DNA from: Paracentrotus lividus
Lineage: Eukaryota > Echinodermata > Echinoidea > Camarodonta > Echinidae
NCBI GenBank assembly: GCA_940671915.1
Contig: CALNVZ010003435.1
Coordinates: forward strand, 8,611,509-8,675,508
Length of the DNA: 64,000 bases
Reading direction: 5' to 3'
Shown: in pieces, positions 11,620-23,950 of the stretch
How positions within the stretch are numbered: position 1 is the stretch's first letter
Layout of the letters: each line of letters begins with the position of its first letter
Translations under genes and position numbers: made by a program
Notes under the pieces: generated by a model
Databases searched by the model: none
What the model was told of the DNA's origin: nothing
The model's input: only the letters and a program-made list of their open reading frames with translations

Positions 11620-14008
11620 ACACTTGCACCCTTAGGGGTATAGGTATAGCGACAAAGCTGTGCACCCTTTAGGGTGCTAAGTTGAACCTCTATTTCTTAG
11701 TGTGTATATTGTTCAGTCCAATGTGGAACTTATTTATTCGATTAGTTCATATGGAATTTAGAACGTAGCAATTGGCGCCGGAGCAATAATAGTCAGTGAA
11801 TCGCCAACTAATGGGATAACTCCAAGATCTAACATTCCGTGGTTGACAGGTTAAATGGATATTGAAGTCGAAGTGGATCCCCCTTGTTTTATCAATTTTC
11901 GTTTTCGAAAAAAAAAAATGAAACTTCGGGTAAGTTTTGTATAGGCGTCAATGAAGTCAAATTAACAATTTGTTTCAACTGACAATAAAAACTATGGCCT
12001 GAAAACAATAAAAAATGGTATCGGTTCTTTACCGGAGAAATGACAGTAGGATTTGGAAATGCTGGAAATAGAACCAAAAGTGATATGAAATAAACTGTGT
12101 CCTTTTAGAGGGAACGTTAATAAGATTTAATCAAAATACCATCAATGAATTTCCATCAGGCCTAGGCAAGAGGGATCCCAGAATTGGTTTTATTGTAGAG
12201 ATGAAAATAAGAACATCATATTTATATCAGTCCCAGCAGCAAAATATCTTCTTTTGGGCTTCTTTTAAAATCAATTCGACGATCATTCACCCGAAGCGCC
12301 CATAAAGGGCATGGTATAAAAGATAATTATATTATCTTTTCTACCTCCCAAAACGTAAAATTCTTTCGTTTAGAACTTTTTTTCTGGGATCAAAATCAAT
12401 TTACGAAGAATGTACAATTTTTGTATTCCTAGCGGGAGACACAATTTGCCTTTTTTTTTTTTTAACATGAAAGTCTTCTGAGAGCTAGAAGTGCATCCAA
12501 CTCATACAGCAACATAGAGATAACATTCTTCTGCCTCTCAACACGTTACCGGTATCAAACCATTTCTTAGGCAGGCCTATGCCTGTCTTTAAAAAAATAA
12601 TGTTAACTACATTTTGAGAACAAATTTTGACCAAATTGCTTTTCGACACATGGCACAGAGCCTTGTCATGTAAACAAATGCTATTCTCGAAAATTACACC
12701 GAAAAAAAATGGAATTAGCCACTTTTGGATATAAACTCTTTAGACAAAGCACGTCACTGTGTGAGCTCCCTGACCCATGAGTTAAATCTTTAAAAGAAAA
12801 CAAAAACTTTGGATAGACTGGATACTCTCTCTGCGGTTATATGAGGTCAATTATTATTAACCTTATAGGGTACAGGCCTTTTGACTAATTTTCATATCAA
12901 TTGAAAACGTGATCATGTGACCCATTCTCCAATATATAATTTACGATTCATGTAATGATAAAAGCTATCATCGTAGTACTGCCTTCATTTGGGGTTTGAT
13001 TTTGTTCAGAACTGACAGGGATGAAATCTGAGTAGTTATACTAATATTTCTTTTAAAGCTCAAACAATGGTCGTCTGAAATTGGTGGTTGATTCATTTAT
13101 CTCGGGTCGCACTACAGCACTCCAGCAGTCAAATTCAGTCCACTTATTCGTAAGTCATACAGCTGGTTGTAATAAAATTTCTTCTCTCATTTCCTCGTCA
13201 TGAAATCCGGGCAACTATTTGGTGTAAGCATATGAAACGGAGGTCCATATTTTACACAGTACTTCTACCAACAAGAAGAAATGTTATCATTACGTGCTGG
13301 TGTATTCTTTTGCTTGGTAATGTCAGCTATATACATTTGCTTTTTGCTATTAGCGATATGAATTTTGAAGGTGAAGCTCAAATATAAAAACTTATTTTGG
13401 ATAATATTGCGCACCTTTCTTTGGGACAAGCATGTTTAGTCGTAATTTATTAGGTCGTTGCTCTGTTTGGAAAAAAAAATCCCTTCTTGAGGGGGCGGGC
13501 CGCCCCTGACATCAATTTTGAGGGGGCTTCATTGTTCATCGGACTCTATCGCTCTCGGGAATATAACAATAGGTAATTATAACGTCGCTCATGTGAACAG
13601 ACTGCCCAATGAATATTGATCTCACTCTATTATGAGAATATTGACCTGTTATTTCATTAGCGGAATAAATATTGGCAGGTTTGACGCTCTTTACAAGCCC
13701 TAAACCCCTTTAATGGTTCATAGCTTTTCTTTTGTTGCTCTTGGAAAATGCCCTGTAATTGGTTTACCGAAAGGCCTCTAATGGCTTTTTAAAAAGTACT
13801 ACTTTTCAAGGAAAATACATCACCAGTTGAACGATATATACCAGGTTTTCATTATAACAGGTGGTATATGGCTTCCCCGTTTAGTGAAAAGTTAAAAAGG
13901 AATCGGCGATTGGGAACAGAGAGAATTTAATTAATGTTCTGCGCATTGATTAATTGACAGTTAATGGTCTTGCCCGGAGCTGCATTTACCTTAGAAGGGT
14001 CCGCAGAG
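11620..14008. other. Glycosyltransferase intron, unannotated part
   Basis: After a short minisatellite fragment (11620-11700) the stretch is AT-rich single-copy-looking DNA. I see no exon meeting both splice and frame criteria and no element boundary. It presumably belongs to the long intron of the GT47 gene. Confidence 0.45.
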
Positions 14009-15399
14009 AATTGAGTATATGAATATAAAAAAGGCCTAAGTCCATAGGAGGCCATTTCGAGATAATCGAAAAAAACTGAATATTTGTTTAATTTGGGCAA
14101 TTAAAGTATATTTGGCCAAAAGACATCAGAGAACATCATAAAACAAATTTAAGTGTACATTTTTTATGAACATAAATTTTCAAGTTACTTGTGGGCGGGC
14201 CCTTTTGTCTGGTGGACTTGGGTCGTTTTTAGAATCATATGGACTTAGGTCGTTCTTACATTCATATACATGATAGACTTCTGTAGTACTGAATGTATAA
14301 AAATGATACACAAGAGATTTCTTTTATATATCAGACAAAAAGGGCCCCTTATCTTTTTGTATTTGAGGTTTTTTAAATATTTTTTTTTATAGCTGATGTG
14401 TTTCGGGATGAGCGAGCGGGTGTGGGTGTGGGTGTGTGGGTTTTAAATGTGAGGACATGTGTAGGTGTTCAAATTACTGAAAAAAAAGTTTGCAAATGAT
14501 GTATTATTCACGTTTTAACAGTTCACTGTTCTTCCATCCATGAAACCAAGAATCTTAAGCACACAAACAACAGTTCAAGAATGGGGGGGGGGGGGGGGGG
14601 GGGGGGGGTTATTAAATAGAAAACAAGAAATACAGAGGGCGTCCCCACTTAAGCTAAGGTTTGGGTGTAATGGAGTGAGAACTTTTCCTTTGCAAGGACC
14701 TTTATTTCACGTTTGCCAGAGATCTTGGGGTTAAAATGCTTTTGTAAATGGCAGAATTTTTTTTTTAATTGATTATCAGTGAATTTTGGGGTAACATTCT
14801 AAAAAAAAAAACAATTAATTGTGTTGTGAGCGAATTTTGTAAAGAAAACATCAATCCTGAATCCACCCTGCATGACCCACATCCACACACTCACATCAGC
14901 ATAGGAATTACTTTTTTTTTTTTTTGAAGGAGCTATTTTTTTTAAAAATATAATATCGACACACACCCACCAACACCCTCACCTACACACCTCTGACACA
15001 CACACACACACACACACACACACCACACACACACCAGAAGCACAAACATCTGCAAGTGAACTTCAACTTCTTACTTTTTTTTTCATGTAAAGTGGAAATC
15101 TGTGGGACCTCCTCTACATCTAACTCATAAGAGCAGCCATTTTGAGGTACTTAAGGTTAAACAAGAAGTAATGAGAGAGGGGCCTAGATATGAAATGTAA
15201 GAAAAGCCTAAGTCCTGGACTTAGGCCTTTCTTACATTCATAACCAGATTTTCATCTTTATTTAAGGCATTTCTGAGATGATTTCAGGTTCATCATTTAT
15301 GCACAAGATGGATGCAATGTTAAAGGAACAATTTCCCATATATAACTCAATTTCGCCAAAAATTGGACTTAGGCCTTTTTTATATTCATATACTCAATT
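14009..15399. mobile_element. Non-autonomous DNA element with about 36-bp terminal inverted repeats
   Basis: The left end (14009-14044) and right end (15364-15399) are perfect inverted copies over about 36 bases, built around GGCCTAAGTCCA. Internal copies of the GACTTAGG word occur at 14205-14275 and as a hairpin near 15205-15235. The body (about 1.39 kb) has no transposase frame; it carries a G-run at 14582-14608 and a CA microsatellite at 14997-15034. The structure fits a non-autonomous cut-and-paste element, but the superfamily is unknown because no clear target duplication can be read. Confidence 0.75.
14582..14608 (+). repeat. Poly-G tract
   Basis: About 26 consecutive G, inside the terminal-inverted-repeat element. 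The exact length is unreliable in any assembly. Confidence 0.9.
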
Positions 15400-16648
15400 G
15401 TAATGACCTACCATTATGCACATTATATGTAAACGCAAATTAATATTCCGGGTGGGATATACCAACGCGGTCTTTAAGGAAATGAATCCCTTGTGTACTA
15501 GGTCAGAAATTGATTTCTTTACAATTCGAAATAAGACAGGATATCATTTCAAGGATTGCAAAACAACTAACGACCGCTACACCGTTGGCCGAAAATGGTA
15601 TAGATTTCCAAATGTTATTCTTTGACTTTCTTCTTTTGTCCCAAAGTTACGAATTATAATTATACTTGACAAATACCCTGGATGTAGTAAGTACTGGAGA
15701 TCAAAGGTCTGGTATAATAATTAATATCAAAACTTTTGACATTGCAGAGCAGGGTACATGGTGTAATGTATAGAGACGTTGTATGAACTATACAAAAACG
15801 AACATCTTTAAATTATATATTTATTATCATTGCCAGCTGCAGTAACGGGAGACACACATCGTTTAACGATATTTATAAGTCGAGACTTTCCAATCCTTAC
15901 CAGTAGTTCTCTCCGCTAGACTGTATAGCAGGTATTTGTTTGTCTGTCTGTGGGTCAGATTTGGAACAAGACAATCCTTTCTTTCGAAGGACATCTCTCA
16001 TCTTCCCATTGTTACGGAATTCATGGATGACTTGGATTTATTTGGGGAGGAGTAGAGTTTTATCACCTGAAGAGTGCGAACCTGTTATGAAGTGATGAAG
16101 CAAAATAATCGGCTAAACGGTCTGGCGTTAAAAACCAAAGAAAAGAAAGAATCCTTATGGAATGTCTGCCTGTGAGGGGATACGAATCACCCAATTGGTC
16201 AACATTATAAAGAAAATGTACTTTTATTTTTACCATACGAAGAAAGAAAAATATATTATATAAATGATTTGGTTACATTTCGAACTTTTCCCTTATTACA
16301 CATATTATTTCATCATTCACTTTTGTATTAAGAAAATTCTTCCAAATTGTTAGATAATTCAAATATATAGCTCTAGTATTCTAACAAAAAGAACTGGTAC
16401 GCCTTAACACTCTTATCGGATTAAACGTGTTTACTGGTCAGACCATTTAAACGGGGAATTTGTCTGGGTATTATCGTCCGGGTGATGAATGTCTATAGAG
16501 ATGGTTGTTAGAGATGGTTGTTATATCCCTGTTTGCAATCTTGATACGAATTACAGTCATGTTGAAAATATTAAACTTGACTTTTTGCCGAAGTATGTTA
16601 ACCAAGGTCTCTCTTTGTTTCTCTCTTTATATCTCTCAATTTCTACAG

Positions 16649-17969
16649 GAAGCGGTTACAGGCGATTCCTGACGATTTCCTCTCCCATGAAAACCCAGAG
16701 GAAACCCCATCGGTCGTGTTCCGGCAGTCGGAGAAAATCCCTCGAAAACCTTCCTTCTTGGTCTATGTCTACGACCTTCCAACAAAGTTCAACACCAACT
16801 TAACAAAATGCGTCCAATACGGAGATCCCTGCTTCAACTTCGACGACTTCGGAATGGGTCCGGAGCTGAGAGCGACTGAGAAGATGAGTTACAGAGAGAC
16901 CTATGGACATTCTTTGGAGGTGGTTCTTCATGAGAAATTAAAAGCGAGTTACCACAGGACGTTTGACCCAAATGAAGCAGACGTGTTCTATGTTCCCTTC
17001 TATGCTAGCATTGCTTGTTTGTGTAGGACTTATAGTCGGCTCGATGTGTCCAAGCTACATGATGAACTCTGGAGGTTTCTGAACAACGCATTGCCGTACT
17101 TCAATAATGGTAACACCCTCAGACCGCACTTCATGGCGTTAGGTCGGATGGAACGTGAGCACTGGGGAAGCAACTGTCCGTTGCTACGCGACGAGGCAAG
17201 AACTTCCGCTATCACCTTCATTGGTATCGAGCAAGAGCCGAGTGAAAAGACTCGTCGGTACTTCCATCGCGATGGTAAGCAGATGATCGTCGCCCCGTTC
17301 CCAAGCTATGGCCATTTTAATTCCAGGGATACCTCTGCCCTGGTGTCCAGGGCCCGACAACGGCAGCAAATCAACGTCTTTCCGTCGGACGTCCGCGAAA
17401 CGGAGCGGGATGTTTTCATGCTCCTTGCTGCGAGCAGTAGGAAGGGCCACGACGTACGTAGCATGCTGAAACGGAGGATGATAGCAACATCTGATCGCTA
17501 CTCACAGTATGCGTCCCTTGCATCCCACAAAGACATGCTGGCCGTCTGGTTCAACACACCAGAATGCCACCAGGACATCCATCTTCCTATCATTGACTGG
17601 ATGCGCCACTCTATCTTCTGTCTCCAGCCACCGGGCTACTCCAACATCCGCAAGTCTTTCTATGATTCAGTCATGAGCGGTTGCATCCCCGTCACTTTCA
17701 GATCAAAGCGCAGTCATGTCATATACCCATTTGAAAGAACGCTAGACTATAGACGCTTCACTGTGAATATCCCAATAGATGAAGTGCTATCGGGAAAGAC
17801 AAATGTCACGAATATTTTGAAAGGCATCACCAAGTGGGAAATTGCCCAATTTCAGACGGAACTTGCCGAAGTAGCCCCGAAGTTTCAGTATTCATACCCA
17901 CCAATTAGGGGACCCGATTATGACGCGTTTGCTATGATCATCGAGGAAATGGAAAGAATTTCTGAATAG
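16649..17969 (+). CDS. GT47 exostosin-family glycosyltransferase, large 3' exon
   Basis: A pyrimidine-rich acceptor (CAATTTCTACAG) ends at 16648. The open frame runs from 16650 to a TAG at 17967-17969, covering residues 61-499 of the joined 499-residue protein. It matches the exostosin/GT47 pattern. The fold opens with FLVYVYDLPTKF at about 96-107, followed by NEADVFYVPFYAS, an APFPSYGHF segment, and the diagnostic nucleotide-sugar region FCLQPPGYSNIRKSFYDSVM at 383-402 with SGCIPVTF just after (403-410). GT47 enzymes are usually Golgi type II proteins that transfer sugars from nucleotide sugars. Here the motif spacing resembles the single-domain plant/protist-like members more than two-domain animal EXT1/EXT2. 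Donor, acceptor and linkage cannot be read from sequence. The frame is intact. Confidence 0.88.
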
Positions 17970-18615
17970 ATACTTTCTAAAAATTGATTTTCTTTAAGTT
18001 TGTTTGGAGGAGCAAACACAAATGGGCGATTTGAGTGGCGTTGTTGCAATATTGATAGACGTGGATAAGTACAGTCAAGCACAAAAATGTTGTTTTGATA
18101 TTTTTTTTTTCGTTTGACTTGTAAATAAGGAGCGACGAGAAACATTGAATGTGAATGTTACGAACCTGTTGTGTCTGTTCTTAAAAATGTTCAAAGTGCC
18201 AATTTTAAAACAATTTGATAGAATCAGATGCCTCATTAATTGCTGTTTTCATTGTCATGTATGGTTTAATGCATTTTGAAGATAATAATATAATTTATTG
18301 TTTGAATTTTCCTGAAAAAATACATATTTTCCATCTCCTCGGCCCCACATAATAGGCAAAACATATAGCAAAAGCCTTCAGAGCTCAGGTATGGTATGGT
18401 ACTGTATGGTTTTATGTTCCGTGATATAAAATAATTATGACATAACATAAAATAATTAGTGTGATACCAAGGGAACACTAATGGCTCTGTTCTTCCTAAA
18501 TTTCCAACTAACCATGACAACTGTTTTATCATGAAATATTTTTAATTTCATAGTATATATTCGTTTTGTCATAAAATGTGACAAATTCTTGCCAATAAAG
18601 CTTTTAACTTAGATG
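17970..18615 (+). other. Probable 3'UTR and polyadenylation signal of the GT47 gene
   Basis: An AATAAA lies at 18594-18599, about 625 bases beyond the stop codon, in AT-rich non-coding sequence. Transcript ends were not observed. Confidence 0.45.
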
Positions 18616-19648
18616 AACCCCTAGTGATTTTTTTTCACGTTATTTCCAATTATGTATTACGAGTAGGATCATTCCCAATAGAAAATTAATGTCTCATAAA
18701 TGACATGGGCGTGGGGGAGGGGGGTAAAGAATAATATTGCATTTTAAGTGTCATGTTTAACTTCTTGTGATGTAGTGAGGACTGGATATCACTATAAAAA
18801 AAAAAGGAAAAAAGAAGATAAAAGCATGTTAAATCGTTATTAAAAATATAACTTTTACTTTTGGAAGGCTTATGAGCAGCAGAATTACTTCAAAGGCCCA
18901 AGACCCCATGAATCGACCCTTACATTCTGATGTTCTTGAATCACGGTGTTAAATAATGGGGTAAATCAATTACCATAATGACCGTAATAATTTTAATTAT
19001 CACTACACAATCATCCGGTAATTAGCACATTCACATTGCTATCATCAGCATCACCATCACTATCATCATCATCATCATCATCATCATCAACATCATCATC
19101 ACCACCATCATCATCATCATCATAAAATAAAATGCTCCAAATTTTATTGTCCGAAACAAAGATGACCGGATATTTGTTTTGCCCCTTTTCTCGTGGGCCC
19201 GGCAGCCGCTGAGCAGCGCCAGAAGGACGTTGCTCTATCATCATCATCATCATCATCATCCTTCTCCTCATCGTCTTCATTTCCCCCAATGTACCATTAT
19301 TATTTTCGCTACCATCGTCGACGATCTGTTACGATCCAGTTCTGTCTTCAATTGACAAATGTTTGACTTGTGTTTGCTTTGTGAATAAAGAAGATTTATT
19401 TATTTTATACGTTACACTCTCAGTGTTTGTTGCATACTTTGTAAATGTACTATCTCAATTATTATAGTTATTAGAGTGCTGCGATCTATTACAAGTATAC
19501 GCAGGCGAGCCGAGGCGAATTTGCATATAGCGCATAATTTTATTTTAGAATTAAAATATTAGAGAGAGTCTTGCCAACTCCCTGAACCGTAGAAAAAATG
19601 GACAAAATTCTCCTTTCCCCCCCCCCCCCCCCCCCCCCCCCGCCCCCC

Positions 19649-19689
<41 letters not shown>

Positions 19690-20823
19690 ACAACACTCTG
19701 CAAATTCGCTTCGGTTCGCCTGCGTTTGCCGTTCGCCAGTGAGATAACCCTTTTATACAGTACGGATAAAAAAAAGGTAATCCATTTTAGAGGGCCCATA
19801 TTTCAAGCTCATTTGTTTTTGCCGTTCATTGTAACATATAATTAAAAACGACTCTCCACCTTTCCAATGATGCATTTTCTAAATCATAAACGTAAAGCAT
19901 AATCGAGTAAATTTCAAATGAATATGATAGGTACAGAATCCATTTATTTAGAAAATGAAAAGAAGACTGAGTGAATGATGTCCCCGCTGTCCCAGAGAAT
20001 TGAATAGGATTGCGTGCGATGATGTGCGACTCCTTTAAAAGCATCCACTCAGTCTTTCATCCTTTGATAGAAACCTGAAAATGGATTTTGTACCTGTCAC
20101 TTTCTTTTGCAATTTATTCGATTATGCGTTGGCATTTATGATTCAAGAGAGGTATCTTTGTAAAAGTGAGGAGTTTGTCTTCAATTACAAGATAAAATTT
20201 ATTATAAAATAAATATAAAAAATAGATGACCTGGGAATATGGCCCCTCCAAAAGTGGATTACCGTTTTATTTTTTCTCCATACGCACTGTATAGAACCTA
20301 CACTCTCTAACATTGAAACCATAGGAAATAATTAGGATTAAGTTTAGGGTATATCATGAATGTACTACTTTATGTGTAACAGTAGGTAAAAATGTATTTA
20401 CGGTTAGGGATATTAGTTTCCGCGTGATATTGCCGCTTGGGCATTTAGTACAAACAACTTTTTAGAAGAAAAACAATACATCAGCTACAGTATACTCAAC
20501 GTAGATGGCAGCAATCCACAATTGAAGATTAATAGAATGGATCCTAGAAAAGTAGAATGAAAACAAAATGATTTCGATAATACATAATGTTGGGTACGAT
20601 GGACTGTTAGTACTTTGAAATATGAAATATTTTGGCGATGTAGTCAGTGGAGATGGAGTGTGAAGATTATATTTGTCTAAATAATCATCAAGCTAAGATA
20701 TTGTTATGTTTTAGTTCCAAACTCATAGCCTACACATCCAAATAAAATCAATATTCCCCAGAATTTTTGGCTTGTCCTGGAAATAATATAAGTTTTCCGG
20801 CTATTTTGATGCTCCATTCACAG
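18616..20823. other. Intergenic low-complexity stretch
   Basis: There is an ATC/CAT trinucleotide microsatellite at 19043-19122 with a second patch at 19238-19262. A C-run at 19617-19641 is followed by a (CT)n run at 19657-19688. I see no exon with convincing signals; apparent reading frames follow the simple repeats. Confidence 0.6.
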
Positions 20824-21020
20824 AATTACATGAGTGCAGCATTCAATTTAGCTCATTTTTGGGCTTGTGCTTAAACTGGCATTTCAATTTCGCACTTTAG
20901 GCATTCATCTTAATATGCATAGCAAACGAAAAAGTTGAATGCCTAAAGTGCGAAATTGAAATGCCAGTTTAAGCAGAGGCAAAAAGAATGAGCTAAATTA
21001 AATGCTGCGCTCATGTAATT
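20824..21020. mobile_element. Small foldback (hairpin) element
   Basis: The arms 20824-20907 and 20937-21020 are near-perfect reverse complements (84 bases, few mismatches) around a 29-base loop. It has no coding capacity, which fits a foldback miniature element. Confidence 0.75.
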
Positions 21021-21121
21021 GCGTGAACGCAGCATGAAAATGGCTGGGAAAAACTATAATTAATATAAAACGATAAATATGAAAAATAGTGTAAGTAAAT
21101 GAAATATCAAATATAAATGTC

Positions 21122-21153
<32 letters not shown>

Positions 21154-21240
21154 AGAGAAAGAGAGAGTAGAGAGAGAGTAAGAGTAAGATAAAGAGTTTA
21201 AAGGGAGAGAAGGAGAAGGATAAAATGGAAAAATCTCAAT
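21122..21240 (+). repeat. (GA)n-rich tract
   Basis: Purine-rich simple repeat, an uninterrupted GA run followed by imperfect GAGAG/AAGAG units. Reverse-strand Ser/Leu-rich frames come from this repeat. Confidence 0.85.
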
Positions 21241-21407
21241 TTGAATTTTGCTGGAAATACACAAATTAAATCAGATTTAGAATTCAAACAGATGAAACGA
21301 AAACAACTGTTCCAAAAGAATTATTTTATGAGTACATATTTTGATTCTCTTTTCAATTTTCGATTTGATTCATTATTTTTCTTGTATTTCGTTGCAACGC
21401 GTAACGA

Positions 21408-21543
21408 GCATGCATTGTGACGTAACAATACTGTGCCACATGACACGCACATTGTTGCATAACTAGGTCACTTCGCGCAAGGGTTGTTATGCGCGCGAGC
21501 ATTATATACGCGCCCTTGTATTGTTACGTCACAATGCACATGC
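21408..21543. mobile_element. Short inverted-repeat element with TGACGTAACAATA arms
   Basis: The left arm (21408-21430) and right arm (21519-21543) are inverted copies sharing CATTGTGACGTAACAATA, around a 90-base centre rich in CG dinucleotides. The size and structure fit a miniature inverted-repeat element. Confidence 0.6.
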
Positions 21544-22101
21544 ATGTCAACAAACTTTTTATCATTTTGTAAACAAACCAAACCAATGATATTCAGATCA
21601 TAGTTATTCTTCAGAGAATCAACAGTGCTCTTTACTAAGCTCTCATTTATGATTGCTGTATTCATCGAAATAATACGAAATTTTCGATATTATTTTCTGA
21701 CTATTCATAGAAGCATTCACAATCAATAATGTCTAGAAAAAAGACACGGTGAGCTTATTCTTCGTCTTATTATCACGACAAAAGTATTATCTATCGTACA
21801 TGATTCCAGTAGTATCTCAACATTCATAATTGAACGTTGTAAGTGGGAGAGAGTTTAAATTATTTCATAGATTTAAAAAAATAAATAAATATATAAAAAG
21901 AAAGAAAGAAAGATAATGCCGGCACTTTATGCGAATCTCAACAACTACTCCCCCATTCATCCCCAAAAAATGAAATAAAAACAAATAGATAAATATTAAA
22001 TAAATAAAAAAAATTAAAAATAATCGATAGAAAATTTAGTAAAAAAAAACAAACAAAAAAACAAAAACATAAATTGTATATCAAATCACATATACATGTA
22101 G

Positions 22102-22990
22102 AGTGACCATCACATTCTATTGGCCCTGGGCTCGAGTCATAGCAGCCATCAAATCTCGCCGGGCAGCCAAGTCGGGCAACCAGGACAAAAAGGTTGACAT
22201 CGAGGGCAACCAGGAAAAGAAGGTTGACACCGAGGGCAACAAGAAGAAGAAGATTGACATCAAGGGCAAGCAAGCTACCCATAAAGTTGCAGGATCCAGG
22301 AGAACAAGGGCTTGGACCAAAAAGGGGGCAGACACAAAGAAAAAGGCATCCAAAGGTCAGAACACTTTAAAGTCACTTCTTAATCTGTTTAATAAGCCTT
22401 ACATTTATAAAAAAATGGACCGTCAGAGTTAGGTCTTACTTACATGATGTTTCTCCGTAAATATTGCATCGAAATTCCTTTTCCAAATTTAAGCTTTATC
22501 ATCAACGTCATTTCAGTTTCCAGGTTGGAATCTATTGTTGTAAAAGGTTTTTCACTTATTTTGTTTATTAACTTTGTTAATTTTTATCTTCTATCCATCT
22601 TGTTAGATGATGACAAAGAAAGTCTACCAAAACAAAGAACAATCCTTTCACAGGGTGTCTCCCAGTCTTCATAGGAATCCAGAATCTCTTCCATCGATTC
22701 CTAAACGTACATCAGTTCAATATCTTTATGAAGGGGATGGTGAAGAAGTCTGGTACAAGAGAAGACAAATGACCATTACTCAACACATGGAAAAGATGCG
22801 TGAAGCTATCCACAAAGGGCAAAGGTAAATAGGCCTAATCATTAAAAAAAAACTATATTTTAAAAATCTAAATAATAACTAATTCAGCACTTTTTGTCAT
22901 TATACATCATTGAATTTCAGATAATCAAATAATGAAAGTCTGGCTGACTAACTGTTTTTAGCATCTCTCTCTCTCTCTCTCTCTCTCTTC

Positions 22991-23049
<59 letters not shown>

Positions 23050-23950
23050 TATCTAGGCCAAGGAATTCAACGATTTGGAGGATGACGACGATATTCTTTC
23101 CCAACTTTCACTTCCGCCAAACAATATCCATGGTGGTGTAAGAAGTGGTGGAACCTGTTTGAAGCGGGCGATCCAGTGGTCGATAAGACCCCTGAAGAAC
23201 TGGCTGATATGACTGCTATGAAAGACAGACTGAGATCACTAAGATTAGAACTTGGTCTAGCTGAAGAATTGATGCAAAAAGAGATAGAGCAAGAGATGGA
23301 TATTAGTGACGTCATCTCTTTAGATGAAGAGAGTCTCCCTGAAACCCCGGTAAGCTCTCTGGAATTATATCTGCTGTTATTTCGATTCAATACAAAATGT
23401 ATAGAATTACTTAAATACTATTATTTTATTAACTTAATTTATTTGTTTCGTAATTGTTTTGATAATATTACAAAATGATGTTTCTAACTTTTTCTTTTTC
23501 AAAATATGAATATTGTTGTTTTGTGTTTTGTTTGTTTGTTTGTTTTTTTTTTGTGGGGGGGGGTGGTGTACTAAAAAGCATGTGGAAAATTTGAATAGTT
23601 TTAATGTTTGTTGTTGATTTAATCCTTTTTTCAATGCACTGATTATTAACATGACCCTCTTTCCATGTTTTCTGCAGAGACTCCTGAGAATCCATGGGTC
23701 GTCATCTCAAGTTTCTTCACCAATCCTTCATTAGCCTTGACACAGAGCCCTTATCCCACGATGGTAAGCACGCTCTACCGGACTCCATGATCAACAATAC
23801 AGTCTGGATGAACCAGAAACTTCCAGGAATGAGGCCTACACAGAGCCCCGATAACATTGATGACAAACAACCTCTACCGATTCCATTATCAATAATACAG
23901 CCTGGATGAACCAAACACTTCCAGGAATGAGCGAGATGTAGGAGGTGGAG
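22102..23950 (+). CDS. Frame-damaged multi-exon gene: basic repeat, coiled-coil segment, tandem C-terminal repeat
   Basis: Four exons are suggested: 22102-22355 (donor AAAG/GTCAG), 22607-22824 (acceptor TTGTTAG, donor AAAG/GTAAAT), 23057-23349 (acceptor ATCTAG, donor CCG/GTAAGC) and 23678 to about 23950 (acceptor TTCTGCAG). Exon 1 encodes three tandem copies of a ten-residue unit like GNQEKKVDTE in a Lys-rich protein. Exon 2 reads SVQYLYEGDGEEVWYKRRQM. Exon 3 changes frame between DLEDDDDILSQLSLPP and KKWWNLFEAGDPVVDKTPEE, where one lost base would explain it, and ends in a heptad-like acidic helix. The last exon contains two diverged copies of an INNT.WMNQ.LPGM motif, the second one base short. 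At least three single-base breaks mean either a decaying gene or unpolished sequence. I do not recognise the family. Confidence 0.5.
22966..23046 (+). repeat. (CT)n microsatellite forming an intronic polypyrimidine tract
   Basis: A long CT dinucleotide run directly precedes the ATCTAG acceptor at 23051-23056, so it doubles as the polypyrimidine tract of that intron. Confidence 0.85.
23740..23931 (+). repeat. Tandem duplication of about 95 bp in a terminal exon
   Basis: Two adjacent diverged copies run from 23740-23837 and 23838-23931. Both start CACAGAGCCC and end CTTCCAGGAATGAG. The second copy lacks one base after CTCTACCG relative to the first, which changes its frame. Confidence 0.7.

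Noticed and set aside
19011-19799. Asp-rich and Gly/Glu/Arg-rich frames
   Set aside because: Produced by the ATC trinucleotide and C/CT simple repeats.
22117-22353. Hydrophobic minus-strand frame opposite exon 1 of the 22-24 kb gene
   Set aside because: It is the shadow of the Lys-rich repeat on the plus strand, where the splice phase and following exons support coding.
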